Assembly: GCF_030269545.1 (NCBI RefSeq) | Contig: NZ_BSTN01000033.1 | Span: forward strand, 1 to 64,000 | DNA from: Actinomadura sp. NBRC 104425 | GTDB lineage: Bacteria; Actinomycetota; Actinomycetes; Streptosporangiales; Streptosporangiaceae | Length of the DNA: 64,000 nucleotides | Direction: 5' to 3' | Shown: in pieces, positions 7,441 to 15,796 of the stretch | Numbering within the stretch: the stretch's first letter is position 1 | How the letters are laid out: the number at the start of each line of letters is the position of its first letter | Position numbers and translations under genes: made by a program | The notes under the pieces: generated by a model | Database searches by the model: none | What the model was told of the DNA's origin: nothing | What the model saw: only the letters and a program-made list of their open reading frames with translations

Positions 7441-7755
7441 GTGAGCGACCGCGTCATCGATGAGCTGGCCGGCGTGGAGTTCGGCGGGTCCCTCGCGATC
7501 GCGTTCGAGCTGTACGCGCGCGAGTTGTTCACGATCGCTCGCGCGTGGCAGCACGAGCTGGACATGGCCAGCTCGGACGCCGAGGCGGCCATGTCCGAGC
7601 TGCACGGGCACCCGCTGCTGTTCGGGTTGGACGCCAAGGTCAAAGCCCGGCGCGTCGCCCGCCGGTTGAAGCGGGCGCAGGCGCTGGCGCACGGCCTGGC
7701 CGAGGAGGCCCAGCGGTTCAACCGGGCGTACCGGCGGCACTTCCTGGGGAGCTGA
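7441..7755 (+). CDS. Helical AICE protein, paralogue 1
   Basis: 104 residues from GTG 7441 with ACAGGAGG upstream. All-helical sequence. Residues 30-104 match the next gene product throughout (ELDMASSDAEAAM against ELDVAAERAQAAM; RRVARRLKRAQAL against RMVSRHLRRARAL; EAQRFNRAYRRHFL against EAVRFNVAYRREFL), showing a tandem duplication. It lies two genes before the TraB translocase, so a transfer accessory role is possible. The family is otherwise not recognised. Confidence 0.65.
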   Translation: MSDRVIDELAGVEFGGSLAIAFELYARELFTIARAWQHELDMASSDAEAAMSELHGHPLLFGLDAKVKARRVARRLKRAQALAHGLAEEAQRFNRAYRRHFLGS

Positions 7756-7757
7756 CC

Positions 7758-8132
7758 ATGGCATCCGCTGAGCGAATCATCATCCAACTGGGCGAGACCG
7801 CCTTCCGCGGGCAGGTCGGCCGGGCCGTCGCCACCTACGCCCGGGACACCCAGACGCTGGCGCACGACATGGCGGCCGAGCTGGACGTGGCCGCCGAGCG
7901 GGCGCAGGCGGCGATGTGGAAGCTCCGCAAGCTGCCCGAGATGCGGCGGGTTGACGTGTGGGTGCGGGCCCGGATGGTGTCCCGCCACCTGCGCCGCGCG
8001 CGGGCCCTGTGCCAGGGCATCAGCGCCGAGGCGGTCCGGTTCAACGTCGCCTACCGGCGGGAGTTCCTCGACCTGGAAGAGGCGGTCCGCCGCAGGAGCC
8101 GCAGGAGTGGCGAGATCGAGGTGAGGCTGTGA
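7758..8132 (+). CDS. Helical AICE protein, paralogue 2
   Basis: 124 residues from ATG 7758, two bases after the previous stop. It is a diverged copy of the preceding gene with the same helical core and a longer basic C-terminal tail (AVRRRSRRSGEIEVRL). Its TGA shares a base with the ATG of the translocase gene (TGATG), so translation is probably coupled. Two co-encoded paralogues may form a heteromer. The function is unknown. Confidence 0.65.
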   Translation: MASAERIIIQLGETAFRGQVGRAVATYARDTQTLAHDMAAELDVAAERAQAAMWKLRKLPEMRRVDVWVRARMVSRHLRRARALCQGISAEAVRFNVAYRREFLDLEEAVRRRSRRSGEIEVRL

Positions 8133-10159
8133 TGGGCGGACGCATCGAGGCTGCGGGCGGCGCCGCGTTGGACCGGGCCGCCGTCGCCACCGTCTCCAAG
8201 ATCGGTCCTTTGGTGCCGCCGTGGGCGGTGCTGCTGATCGTGTGGCCGCTCGCGCTTGTGGCGCACGTCCTGTGGGGCGAGCCCCCGGCGGTCGCCTGGG
8301 TCGCCATGGCCGGCACCCTCATCGCCGTGATCCTGGCCGCGTTGACCTGGCTCGTCTCGCACGGGTGCGGCATCTTGGGCCGGGTCCACTCCACGGTCAC
8401 CGCTGGCGGCGCCATGCTGTGGTTCACGGTCGCCACGATCACCGGCCCCACATCGGGGTTCGCGCTCGCTGCGTGGTTCTTCGGCGGCGGCGGACTGGCC
8501 GCCGCGTGGAACATCCGCGCCGTCATCCGCGCCAAGAACACCGACAGCGCCGACACCGACCCGCTTGGCGGCCTCTTCGACAAGGCCAAGGAGCGGTTCG
8601 GGCTCAAGGGCGCCAGCGTGAAGACCCGCGAGGTCGACGATCACGCGATCAAGGGCACGCTCCAGCTCCCGCCGGGTGAGCGCACCCAGAGCGACATGCT
8701 CAAGAAGACGGAGACCATCGAGTCTGGTCTCCGCTTCCCGCCGGGGTCGGTGGTGTTGGCGCCGCATGAGGACGACGCCAGCAAGATGCACATCACCGTG
8801 ACCGACCCGCGGATGATGCGGCGACCGATCCCGTGGCCCGGTCCGAGCAAGCCGGGCGCGTCCATCGCCGAGCCGCTCCGCATCGGCGTCTACCAGGACG
8901 CGACTCCGGCCCTGCTCACCCTGCCCGGCACACACCTGCAGATCATGGGCATGACCGGGTCGGGTAAGTCGATCGGCGGCGGCTGGAACATCCTCGGCGA
9001 GGCCATCACCCGGTCGGACGTGGCAACGTTCGTGGCCGACTTGGCCAAGTCAGACCAGACGGTCGGGCCGTTGACCCCCGCCATCACACGGTTCATCAAG
9101 ACCAAGCCCGAGCTTGTGGCACTCATCCGGGCACTGGTGCGGATCATCCCCGAGCGCACGGCCTGGCTCGCCGAGCATGGCTACCAGCGGTGGGCTCCGG
9201 GCTGTGGCCTCACCTACTGGATCGTATGGCTCGAAGAAGCCGCCAAGATCTTTGACGAGCTCGGCTCGCGAGAAGAAGAGCTGCTGTTGCAGGTGCTCAA
9301 GGAGGCCCGGTCGGCCGGGTGCAGCATCATCCTCTCGCTCCAGCGCGCCGACTACAGCCAAATGCCCACGATCGCCCGCGCGCAGTTGGCGCGCATGACG
9401 TTCGGCGTCGCCAGCACTGAGGACAGCGGGTTCGGGCTCTCCGAGCGCCAGCAGGCCGCTGACTGCGCCCCCGAACTGTGGGGGAGCCATCAGCCCGGCA
9501 TGGCCTACCTTGACGCGCCAGGCGTGCCTGAGACGCACTACGCGGTGCCGCTCAGGACGTACGCGTGGGGGGCGGACGACCAGGACGCCAACGCCGCGAT
9601 GCGCGAACACGCGGCCCGCTACCCGGCCGCAGCACGGGACATGGACATGGACGAGTTCACGACGCGCCTGGCGGACTCGGTCGGCACCGGACCGCGCGTC
9701 ATCCAGGCGACCACCGTCGACCAGGAGGACGACATGCGAGACGACCGAGACGAGGACACCGGCGACGCCATCGCCGACTACCTCGGCGAGCCCGACCCCG
9801 ACCCCGACCTCGCCGACGTCGCACCCGACGCCGAGATCAAAGAGCCCACCGCCGAGGAAGCCGAGCGGTTCGTGATCCCCGAGCCGACCGCCCAGAAGAT
9901 GTCGCCGCAGGCCGCACGCCGGCTCCTCGCCGACTGGCTCAAGTTCCGCGCCCGGGGCGGACGGCACACGTTCACCGCGTCCGACCCCGAACTGCTCAAG
10001 GTCCGGGACGCCACCGGCAACCGGTCCCGGGCGTGGGCCTACAAGGTCCTGCGCGAACTGGTCGACCTGGGCGTGCTCGCCGAGGACGACGCCGGACCCA
10101 CCACCCGGTACACGATCGCCGACCTGTCCGCGCTCGACCGGGACCCGGTCGCCGTCTAG
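8132..10159 (+). CDS. traB: FtsK/SpoIIIE-type DNA translocase, TraB-like
   Basis: 675 residues from ATG 8132. Four hydrophobic segments (about residues 29-48, 55-77, 92-108, 108-127) anchor the N-terminus. The ATPase has a Walker A GMTGSGKS (273-280), a Walker B WIVWLEEA (363-370) and LSLQRAD downstream. The C-terminus (about 595-675) is a winged-helix module (RSRAWAYKVLRELVDLGVLAEDD), matching the DNA-recognition gamma/TraB domain. TraB proteins form hexamers that pump double-stranded plasmid DNA between hyphae after binding 8-bp repeats at clt. Such repeats lie directly downstream at 10255-10319. The acidic linker near residues 530-580 is low complexity. Confidence 0.92.
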   Translation: MGGRIEAAGGAALDRAAVATVSKIGPLVPPWAVLLIVWPLALVAHVLWGEPPAVAWVAMAGTLIAVILAALTWLVSHGCGILGRVHSTVTAGGAMLWFTVATITGPTSGFALAAWFFGGGGLAAAWNIRAVIRAKNTDSADTDPLGGLFDKAKERFGLKGASVKTREVDDHAIKGTLQLPPGERTQSDMLKKTETIESGLRFPPGSVVLAPHEDDASKMHITVTDPRMMRRPIPWPGPSKPGASIAEPLRIGVYQDATPALLTLPGTHLQIMGMTGSGKSIGGGWNILGEAITRSDVATFVADLAKSDQTVGPLTPAITRFIKTKPELVALIRALVRIIPERTAWLAEHGYQRWAPGCGLTYWIVWLEEAAKIFDELGSREEELLLQVLKEARSAGCSIILSLQRADYSQMPTIARAQLARMTFGVASTEDSGFGLSERQQAADCAPELWGSHQPGMAYLDAPGVPETHYAVPLRTYAWGADDQDANAAMREHAARYPAAARDMDMDEFTTRLADSVGTGPRVIQATTVDQEDDMRDDRDEDTGDAIADYLGEPDPDPDLADVAPDAEIKEPTAEEAERFVIPEPTAQKMSPQAARRLLADWLKFRARGGRHTFTASDPELLKVRDATGNRSRAWAYKVLRELVDLGVLAEDDAGPTTRYTIADLSALDRDPVAV

Positions 10160-10167
10160 ACCCTCGC

Positions 10168-10202
10168 GAGGGGCCCGCACGGCCCGTACCGGCGGGCCCC
10201 TC
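10168..10202 (+). terminator. Hairpin downstream of traB
   Basis: An 11-bp stem (10168-10178 with 10192-10202, GAGGGGCCCGC/GCGGGCCCCTC) starts 9 bp after the translocase stop codon. A terminator is the simplest reading. Confidence 0.6.
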
Positions 10203-10254
10203 CCCCCGCGCACGGCTGCGCGTGTAGGCGCGCACCCGCACCCGTTGTTGATCT

Positions 10255-10319
10255 TGTCACGGGCGTGTCACGGACCCTGTCACGGGCGCCTGTCACGGCC
10301 GTCACGTGACACCGTGACA
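10255..10319. repeat. Direct-repeat cluster, candidate clt (TraB recognition locus)
   Basis: Four direct copies of TGTCACGG begin at 10255, 10266, 10278 and 10291 (spacings 11, 12 and 13 bp, close to one helical turn). A partial copy starts near 10300 and one inverted copy (CCGTGACA) lies at 10312-10319. In Streptomyces plasmids TraB binds repeated 8-bp motifs at the non-coding clt locus next to traB. Position, repeat length and repeat number all fit. Confidence 0.6.
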
Positions 10320-10378
10320 CCCGCCCTGACCTGCAACTCCCTCCCCCAGCCCCCGCCCGCGTCACGACAGGAGGAAAC

Positions 10379-10765
10379 ATGCCCGACACCAGCACCGCAA
10401 CCGTGCACATCACCACGTTCGGATACCTGCACGGCGCGCCCCCGCCCGCTGAAATCACCCTCGACCTGAGGCACCACTTCCGCGACCCGCACGTGTCCCC
10501 CGAGCTGCGGTACCTGACCGCCCACGACGCGCCCGTAAGGGCCGCCGTGCTCGACACCCCCGGCATCCGCCCCCTGATCGACGCCACCGCCGCCATCCGC
10601 GCCTACCTCGCCGGACCGTCCGCCGGACCCGTCACCGTCGCCGTCGGCTGCGCCGGCGGCCGCCACCGCGCCGCCACCGTCGGCATGACCCTGGCCGACA
10701 TCCTGGTCGGACAGGCCGTCGCCCTGACCCACCGCGACCTCCACAGGCGAGTGATCAACCGGTGA
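10379..10765 (+). CDS. Stand-alone RapZ C-terminal-domain protein
   Basis: 128 residues, ATG 10379 with ACAGGAGG upstream. It matches the C-terminal domain of RapZ (RNase adapter): LDLRHHFRDPHVSPELRYLT, DAPVR, and the signature VAVGCAGGRHRAATV (RapZ: VAIGCTGGRHRSV). The N-terminal P-loop kinase half of RapZ is absent. In enterobacteria this domain binds RNA and small ligands. Free-standing copies in mobile elements have no established role. It is coupled to the following gene by a GTGA overlap. Confidence 0.75.
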   Translation: MPDTSTATVHITTFGYLHGAPPPAEITLDLRHHFRDPHVSPELRYLTAHDAPVRAAVLDTPGIRPLIDATAAIRAYLAGPSAGPVTVAVGCAGGRHRAATVGMTLADILVGQAVALTHRDLHRRVINR

Positions 10766-10968
10766 ACGCGTACACGCGGCTTGAGCGTGGCCGGCCCGTG
10801 ACGATCGTGACCGGCCCCGGCGGCGGCCGCACCCGCCCCATCACCACTTCCGGTGTGGAGGTGCGGATGGCCGGGTGCCCCCGCTCGCCCCGCAACTGCG
10901 CCATCCGCCGCGAGGACGGAACGGTCGTCGTCCGCCCCTACCGCGGGCTGCGCAAGTTCGTGGACTGA
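10762..10968 (+). CDS. Small basic hypothetical protein
   Basis: 68 residues from GTG 10762, overlapping the RapZ-like stop. It is basic and beta-rich (GRPVTIVTGPGGGRTRPITTSGVEVRM; CPRSPRNC; GTVVVRPYRGL), with two cysteines 6 residues apart. No family is recognised. Its stop codon lies inside the first bases of leader copy B. Confidence 0.5.
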   Translation: MNAYTRLERGRPVTIVTGPGGGRTRPITTSGVEVRMAGCPRSPRNCAIRREDGTVVVRPYRGLRKFVD

Positions 10969-11028
10969 CCGCCGGTGCGTCCGGGCGGCCGGGCCGGGTG
11001 TCCGGCCGCCTCACGGACCGGCGAGACA
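10965..11028 (+). repeat. Structured leader element, copy B
   Basis: 63 of 64 bases equal copy A at 4387-4450, again starting on the stop codon of the preceding gene. The first hairpin is identical (10979-11018). The second hairpin is kept in changed sequence (11056-11064/11080-11088, one C-A mismatch) and is followed by AGGAAAGGAG and the prim-pol start at 11127. The same leader thus precedes two unrelated genes of one element. Confidence 0.7.
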
Positions 11029-11126
11029 CGCTCACCGGCCACGAACAGTGCCCCTCGGGACGCCCGAACCGCAAGCCCCGGCATCCCGGGGGCCCCTCCC
11101 AGACAGGAAAGGAGTCCCCACCCATC

Positions 11127-12269
11127 ATGACCCACCCGGTCCCGCCTGTCCCGCACCGGCCGGACATGGCCGCCTCGCCGCAACGCCACACCTGGCAGCG
11201 ACGCGACGCCCACAACGCCGTTTGCGTACGGTGCGGCACGCACGCCCAGAAACGGCCCTCGCCGTACGAGCGCCGATGGTTCACCGAGTGGCGGTTGCCC
11301 GATGGGACCTACGTCAACAACCACGACGGACAGCCCACGCCGCCGTGCCGGCCGCTCACCGAGGGCGCCGGCACCGGCGACGGCATCCCCGACACCGCCG
11401 ACCTGTTGACGGCCGCGCTCGGCCACGCGGCCCGCGGCTGGCACGTGTTCCCGCTGCGGCCCGGTGACAAGCGCCCCGCTGTGACCAACTGGGAAGGCCG
11501 CGCGACCGCCACCGACACCGCGCGCATCCGGCGATGCTGGCAGCACACCCAGTACAACATCGGGATCGCGTGCGGCCCGTCCGGGTTGGTCGTGATCGAC
11601 CTCGACACCCCCAAGCCGGGGCAGGTTCCGCCCCCTGAATGGGCCGATGAACCCGGTATCAGCACCGGCGCCGACGTGCTCGCCGCGCTCGCCGAGCGGC
11701 ACGGCCAGCCGTTCCCATTCGAGACCTACACCGTGCGCACCGCATCGGGCGGGATGCACTTGTACTTCACCGCCCCACCCGGCGTGGCGCTGCGCAACAC
11801 CGCCGGGCGGCTGGGCTGGCTGATCGACACCCGCGCTCACGGCGGATACGTCGTGGCCGCCGGAAGCGCCGTCGGTCCCAACGCGTACGCCACCGCCTAC
11901 GACGTGCCGCCGGCGCCGTTGCCCGGCTGGCTGGCCGAGCTGCTGCGCCCGGCGCCGCGGCCGCCGCAACAGCCGGTCGTGGTGCACCTGGCCGCGCCCG
12001 GCCGCCGCGCCGCCTACCTGAACAAAGCGATCAAGGCCAGCGTTGACGCGGTCGCCGCCGCACCGCAGGGGCGCCGCAACGCCACCCTGTACGGCGCCGC
12101 CGTCGCTCTCGGCCAGTTGGTGGCCGGCGGCGCACTGGACCCAGCCGACACCGAAGACCTGTTGGTCAACGCCGCCGTGCAGTCCGGACAGTCCGAGCTG
12201 GCCGCGCGGCGGACCATCATGTCGGGGTTCCGGGCCGGTGCGCAGCGTCCCCGGAGGGTGCCCGCATGA
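11127..12269 (+). CDS. Bifunctional DNA primase/polymerase (prim-pol)
   Basis: 380 residues from ATG 11127 behind AGGAAAGGAG. A short N-terminal zinc motif (CVRCGTH) precedes the prim-pol domain (about residues 90-280): GWHVFPLRPGDKRPA, NIGIACGPSGLVVIDLD with the catalytic acidic pair, SGGMHLYF, and IDTRAHGGYVVAAGS. The C-terminal 100 residues are helical. Prim-pol proteins prime and extend DNA synthesis; in AICEs they form the RepPP-type initiator, here with the helicase coupled downstream by an ATGA overlap. It is preceded by leader copy B, so initiator synthesis may be controlled at RNA level. Confidence 0.88.
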   Translation: MTHPVPPVPHRPDMAASPQRHTWQRRDAHNAVCVRCGTHAQKRPSPYERRWFTEWRLPDGTYVNNHDGQPTPPCRPLTEGAGTGDGIPDTADLLTAALGHAARGWHVFPLRPGDKRPAVTNWEGRATATDTARIRRCWQHTQYNIGIACGPSGLVVIDLDTPKPGQVPPPEWADEPGISTGADVLAALAERHGQPFPFETYTVRTASGGMHLYFTAPPGVALRNTAGRLGWLIDTRAHGGYVVAAGSAVGPNAYATAYDVPPAPLPGWLAELLRPAPRPPQQPVVVHLAAPGRRAAYLNKAIKASVDAVAAAPQGRRNATLYGAAVALGQLVAGGALDPADTEDLLVNAAVQSGQSELAARRTIMSGFRAGAQRPRRVPA

Positions 12270-13882
12270 CCGCGAACACCCCGCCCCCGAACACCCCGCC
12301 CGTGAACGCCCCGCCGGCGGGCGCTCCCCGGCGGTTGAAGGTCGGGTCCGGGCCCGAGACCATCCGCGTCCTCAGAGCGGCGCTGGCCGCCGGTGCGCTG
12401 CCCGACACCTACGTCTCCGCCGGGTCCCTGGTGCACATGGAGACCGTGTCGGGCGGTCAGGCCAGCCCGGCCGCCGATGACGATTCGCCTCTGCCGGTGA
12501 CCGCCAGCCCCATCACCCCCGCGACTTTGGCCAGGGTGCTGGCCGAACACGCCTACGTGTACCGGGAGCGCTCCCGCAAGACCGGTGACGGCGGGGTGGA
12601 GTTCTATGAGGAGGAGGTGACCCCGCCGCGCGAGATCCTGGCGTCGGTGCTGGCGGGCAAGACCTGGCCGAACGTGGCGCCGCTGCGCGGCGTGATCGGC
12701 GCGCCTGTGCTGCGCCGAGACGGCACCCTGCTGCAACGTCCCGGCTACGACCCCGCCACCGGCCTCTATTTGGCCTCCAAGGTCGCGCTGCCACCGGTTC
12801 CCGACGAACCCACCCCCGAGCAGGTCCACGCCGCCCGGGAGTTCCTGCTGGGCCGGTTTCTGCGCGACTTCCCCTGGGCGGGCCCCGCCGACCGGGCGAA
12901 CTACATCGCGCTGCTGGTGACGCCGATCCTGCGGCACTTCACCCGCTCGCTGACGCCGTTCGGGCTGGTCGATGCGACCATGCCCGCGTCCGGCAAGAGC
13001 ATCCTGACCGGGGCATGCGGGATGCTGTACGGCCAGCGGGTCATTCCCTGGCCCTACACCGAAGAAGAACTGCGGAAAAGCATCACGGCCGTGCTCGCCG
13101 AACAGGTCGGCGTCGTGGTGTGGGACAACCTGGCCGAGGGGACCGTCATCGACTCGGCCACCCTCGCCCTGCTGGTCACCACCGGCGTGTGGTCCGACCG
13201 GCAGCTCGGCGCGTCCCGCACCATCGCCACCGTCAACGACCGGCTGTGGATGGCCACCGGCAACAACCTGCAGGTCGGCGGGGACATGGCGTCCCGCACC
13301 GTCCGGGTGCACCTCGATCCCAACATGCCCCGCCCCGAACAGCGTGACCAGAGCCGTTTCGGCATCCCGCACCTGGATCAGTGGATCACCGTCCCGGCCA
13401 ACCAGATGACGGTGCTGTGGCACCTGCTCGTGCTGGTCTTGGACTGGACCCGCCGCGGCGCGCCCCGCGCCGACACCATCGCGATGCGGCAGTTCACCCC
13501 CTGGGCCCAAGCGCTGGGCGGGTTCCTGGCACACCATGGCATCGATGGATTCCTCGGCAACGCCGCCGAGGTGCGCGGCATCGACGAAGACGAGAGCCGC
13601 TGGCGGGCGTTCCTGGCCTGCTGGCACCGCCTGCACGGCGACCGGCGCATGACCGCCGCCGAGCTGCGCCGGAGCGGTGAACCCGAGCGCATCGGCAACG
13701 ACGAACACGACCCCTGGGACGGCCAGTTCATCACCACCCACACCGGCCGCCCGCCCAACGTGCTCGCTCTCGGCCGCCTGCTCACCGGCCAGGTCGGCCG
13801 GTGGCGCGGTGACTACGTGATCCGCTGCGCCAAAAACGACCGGGGCGACCGCAACGTCTTCTGGGTCGAACACCATGCCTGA
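12266..13882 (+). CDS. Replicative helicase-like ATPase
   Basis: 538 residues, ATG 12266 overlapping the prim-pol stop. After a proline-rich start, a P-loop ATPase core spans about residues 190-400: ATMPASGKSIL (Walker A), VGVVVWDNLAE (Walker B), ATGNNLQVGGDMASRTVRVHL (sensor-like, with an arginine finger candidate). This resembles superfamily 3/DUF927-type helicases coupled to prim-pol in plasmids and phages. The C-terminus (about 460-538) looks like a winged helix. It probably unwinds the origin for the upstream prim-pol, and the iterons just downstream (13965-14126) fit as its target. Confidence 0.75.
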   Translation: MTANTPPPNTPPVNAPPAGAPRRLKVGSGPETIRVLRAALAAGALPDTYVSAGSLVHMETVSGGQASPAADDDSPLPVTASPITPATLARVLAEHAYVYRERSRKTGDGGVEFYEEEVTPPREILASVLAGKTWPNVAPLRGVIGAPVLRRDGTLLQRPGYDPATGLYLASKVALPPVPDEPTPEQVHAAREFLLGRFLRDFPWAGPADRANYIALLVTPILRHFTRSLTPFGLVDATMPASGKSILTGACGMLYGQRVIPWPYTEEELRKSITAVLAEQVGVVVWDNLAEGTVIDSATLALLVTTGVWSDRQLGASRTIATVNDRLWMATGNNLQVGGDMASRTVRVHLDPNMPRPEQRDQSRFGIPHLDQWITVPANQMTVLWHLLVLVLDWTRRGAPRADTIAMRQFTPWAQALGGFLAHHGIDGFLGNAAEVRGIDEDESRWRAFLACWHRLHGDRRMTAAELRRSGEPERIGNDEHDPWDGQFITTHTGRPPNVLALGRLLTGQVGRWRGDYVIRCAKNDRGDRNVFWVEHHA

Positions 13883-13964
13883 ACCGATGCCGGACCGGGG
13901 ACCGCTGAAACATCCCCGCAAACTCCGCAACGCCGCACACCCCCGCTCACCTGCACAAACACGT

Positions 13965-14126
13965 GCGGAGATAGCGGAGACCAAACTCCGGTCATCTCCG
14001 CAACTCCGCAACCCCTGCGGAGATCAACCCCCGGTTGCGGAGATGACCAGAGCCCCACCGTCTCCATCTCCGCACACATCACCGCAGGTCACGGCCACCT
14101 TTGCGGAGATGCGGAGATGCGGAGAT
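13965..14126. repeat. Iteron-like array, candidate replication origin
   Basis: GCGGAGAT occurs in direct orientation at 13965, 14017, 14037, 14103, 14111 and 14119 (the last three in tandem) and inverted (ATCTCCGC) at 13994 and 14066, with further near matches (GCGGAGACC at 13974, ACTCCGCA at 13922 and 14003). The region between the helicase and xis shows no convincing gene; the frame 13875-14207 is low complexity. Clustered iterons beside the initiator genes are what an AICE origin would look like. Confidence 0.6.
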
Positions 14127-14203
14127 GTTTCAGCCCCTCACACCAGAGGCCGACGGACGGCCGCCAAAGCACGCCAAGCGACCGGAACAAGGAGGTGCCC
14201 ATC

Positions 14204-14413
14204 ATGACGACGCCCGCCCCCGAGGTGCCGCCGGAAATGCGGCTCTACAGAGTGACTGACGTTGCGCGCCTGCTGTCGCTGTCGCGCAGCACGCTGTACA
14301 TCCTTATGGAGTCCGGTCGACTCCGGTCGGTCAAGGAAGGCCGCACCCGCCTGATCCCCGGTACCGCCATCGTCGAGTACATCGCTCGCCTTGAGCAGGA
14401 GGGCAGGAGGTGA
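14204..14413 (+). CDS. xis: Excisionase (Xis), MerR-like helix-turn-helix
   Basis: 69 residues from ATG 14204 with AAGGAGG upstream. The core MRLYRVTDVARLLSLSRS, TLYILMESGRLRSVKEGRT and RLIPGTAIVEYI is the helix-turn-helix and wing of AICE/phage excisionases (HTH_17). It bends DNA at att sites and steers the integrase towards excision. It is immediately upstream of int, sharing GTGA, as in pSAM2. Confidence 0.9.
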   Translation: MTTPAPEVPPEMRLYRVTDVARLLSLSRSTLYILMESGRLRSVKEGRTRLIPGTAIVEYIARLEQEGRR

Positions 14414-15784
14414 CCAAACAGTCCGGCAAGCGGAAGCCGAACGGACGATCCTCCATTTACTACAGCGAGTCCGACGGCAAGTGGCACGGCTGGGTGACCA
14501 TGGGGCGTGAAGCCCGATGGTCGCCCCGACCGCAGGCACCGCAAGGCCGCCACGGAGGCCGAAGTCACGCGCAAGGTTCGCGAGCTGGAGGCCAAGCGCG
14601 ACGCGGGCAAGACCAGTAAGCCCGGTCGCGCGCCGACCGTCGCGGAGTGGATGCGGACTTGGCTCGACACCATCGCCGCACGCAAGGTGGACGAATCCAC
14701 TATGCGCACCACCTACCGCCCCAAGGTGGAACAGTGGATCATCCCTGGTCTCGGTCAGCATCGCCTAGACCGGCTGCACCCTGACCACCTTGACGCCTTC
14801 TACGTCTCCCTGGCGGATGCAGGATTGGCGCCGAACACCGTCTTGCAGATTCACCGCATTCTGTCGCGAGCTCTCAAGGTGGCCACTCAGCGCGAGATCA
14901 TCGCGCGTAATCCGGCCACGCTTGTAGACGCGCCCCAAGCGGAAGAGACCGAGACTGAGACTCTGACCGCGGCCCAAGCGCGGACGGTGCTCACGATCGC
15001 CGGTGAGCAGCGCAATGGAACGCGGTGGTCTGTCGCGCTCGCGCTCGGCCTACGGCAGGGTGAAGCGCTCGGGCTGCGCTGGAGATACGTGGATCTGGAA
15101 CGCGGTGTCATCCGGGTGCACTGGCAGATCAAGCACATGCCCTACCGGCATGGTTGCGACGATCCCCATGAGTGCGGCGCCCGGCTGCATCGCTGGCCCT
15201 GTCCCGAAGACTGCCCAAAGGCCAAACGGACGTCCGGACGGCGCCACGTCTGCCTCACGCGCTGCCCCGCCAATTGCAAGCGCCACAAGGACGGGAAGTG
15301 CCCGAAGCTGTGCCCGCCGGACTGCACAGGACACGAGCGTTCGTGCCCCAAGCGGGTCGGGGGATGGAGGTTCACCCGGCCCAAGGGCAAGCGCGGGCGC
15401 GAAATCCCCATCCCGCCGCCGCTCCTGGAGCTGCTCAAAGCGCACAAGGCCGCCCAGGATGCCGAACGCCAGGCGGCGGGGGAGAACTGGGAAGACTGGG
15501 ACCTGGTGTGGTGTCGGCCGGACGGCCGGCCGATCGATCGGCGCGCCGACTGGGGCGCGTGGAAAGAGCTCTTGCGCGCCGCGGGCATCCAGGCGGATGC
15601 CTACCGGCTGCACGACGCGCGGCACACGGCGGGCACGCTGCTCGGCGAGCAGGGGGTGAGCATCCACGTGATCCAGCGCATCCTCGGCCATGCTCAGCTC
15701 AGCACGACGCGCCGCTACACCCGGCCCACGGACGACCTGACGGTGGACGCCGTGGGGCGCATGGGAGCTGCCCTGTGGGAGTGA
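14410..15784 (+). CDS. int: Tyrosine integrase with an N-terminal frameshift
   Basis: GTG 14410 overlaps the xis stop and opens the usual arm-binding N-terminus (NGRSSIYYSESDGKWHGWV). The frame is then lost at a GGGG run, 14502-14505; the rest continues one base over from 14507. One G fewer would give about 457 continuous residues. The core-binding domain (TVAEWMRTWLDT onwards) and the catalytic domain follow with the full set of recombinase residues: R in LGLRQGEALGL, HDARHT, GHAQ and the nucleophile in RRYTR. A cysteine-rich insert (CPEDC, CLTRCPANC, KCPKLCPPDC, RSCPKR) interrupts the catalytic domain, as in many actinobacterial integrases. If the frameshift is real, translation could still start at GTG 14507 without arm-binding. 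Confidence 0.85.
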
Positions 15785-15796
15785 TCGACTAGGCCG

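Noticed and set aside
12014..14011. 665-codon minus-strand frame opposite the helicase gene
   Set aside because: Antisense shadow: the plus-strand frame has clear prim-pol and helicase motifs, overlapping starts and ribosome-binding sites.
13875..14207. 110-codon frame downstream of the helicase
   Set aside because: The translation is low complexity and driven by the GCGGAGAT repeats; it overlaps the xis start and lacks a domain.
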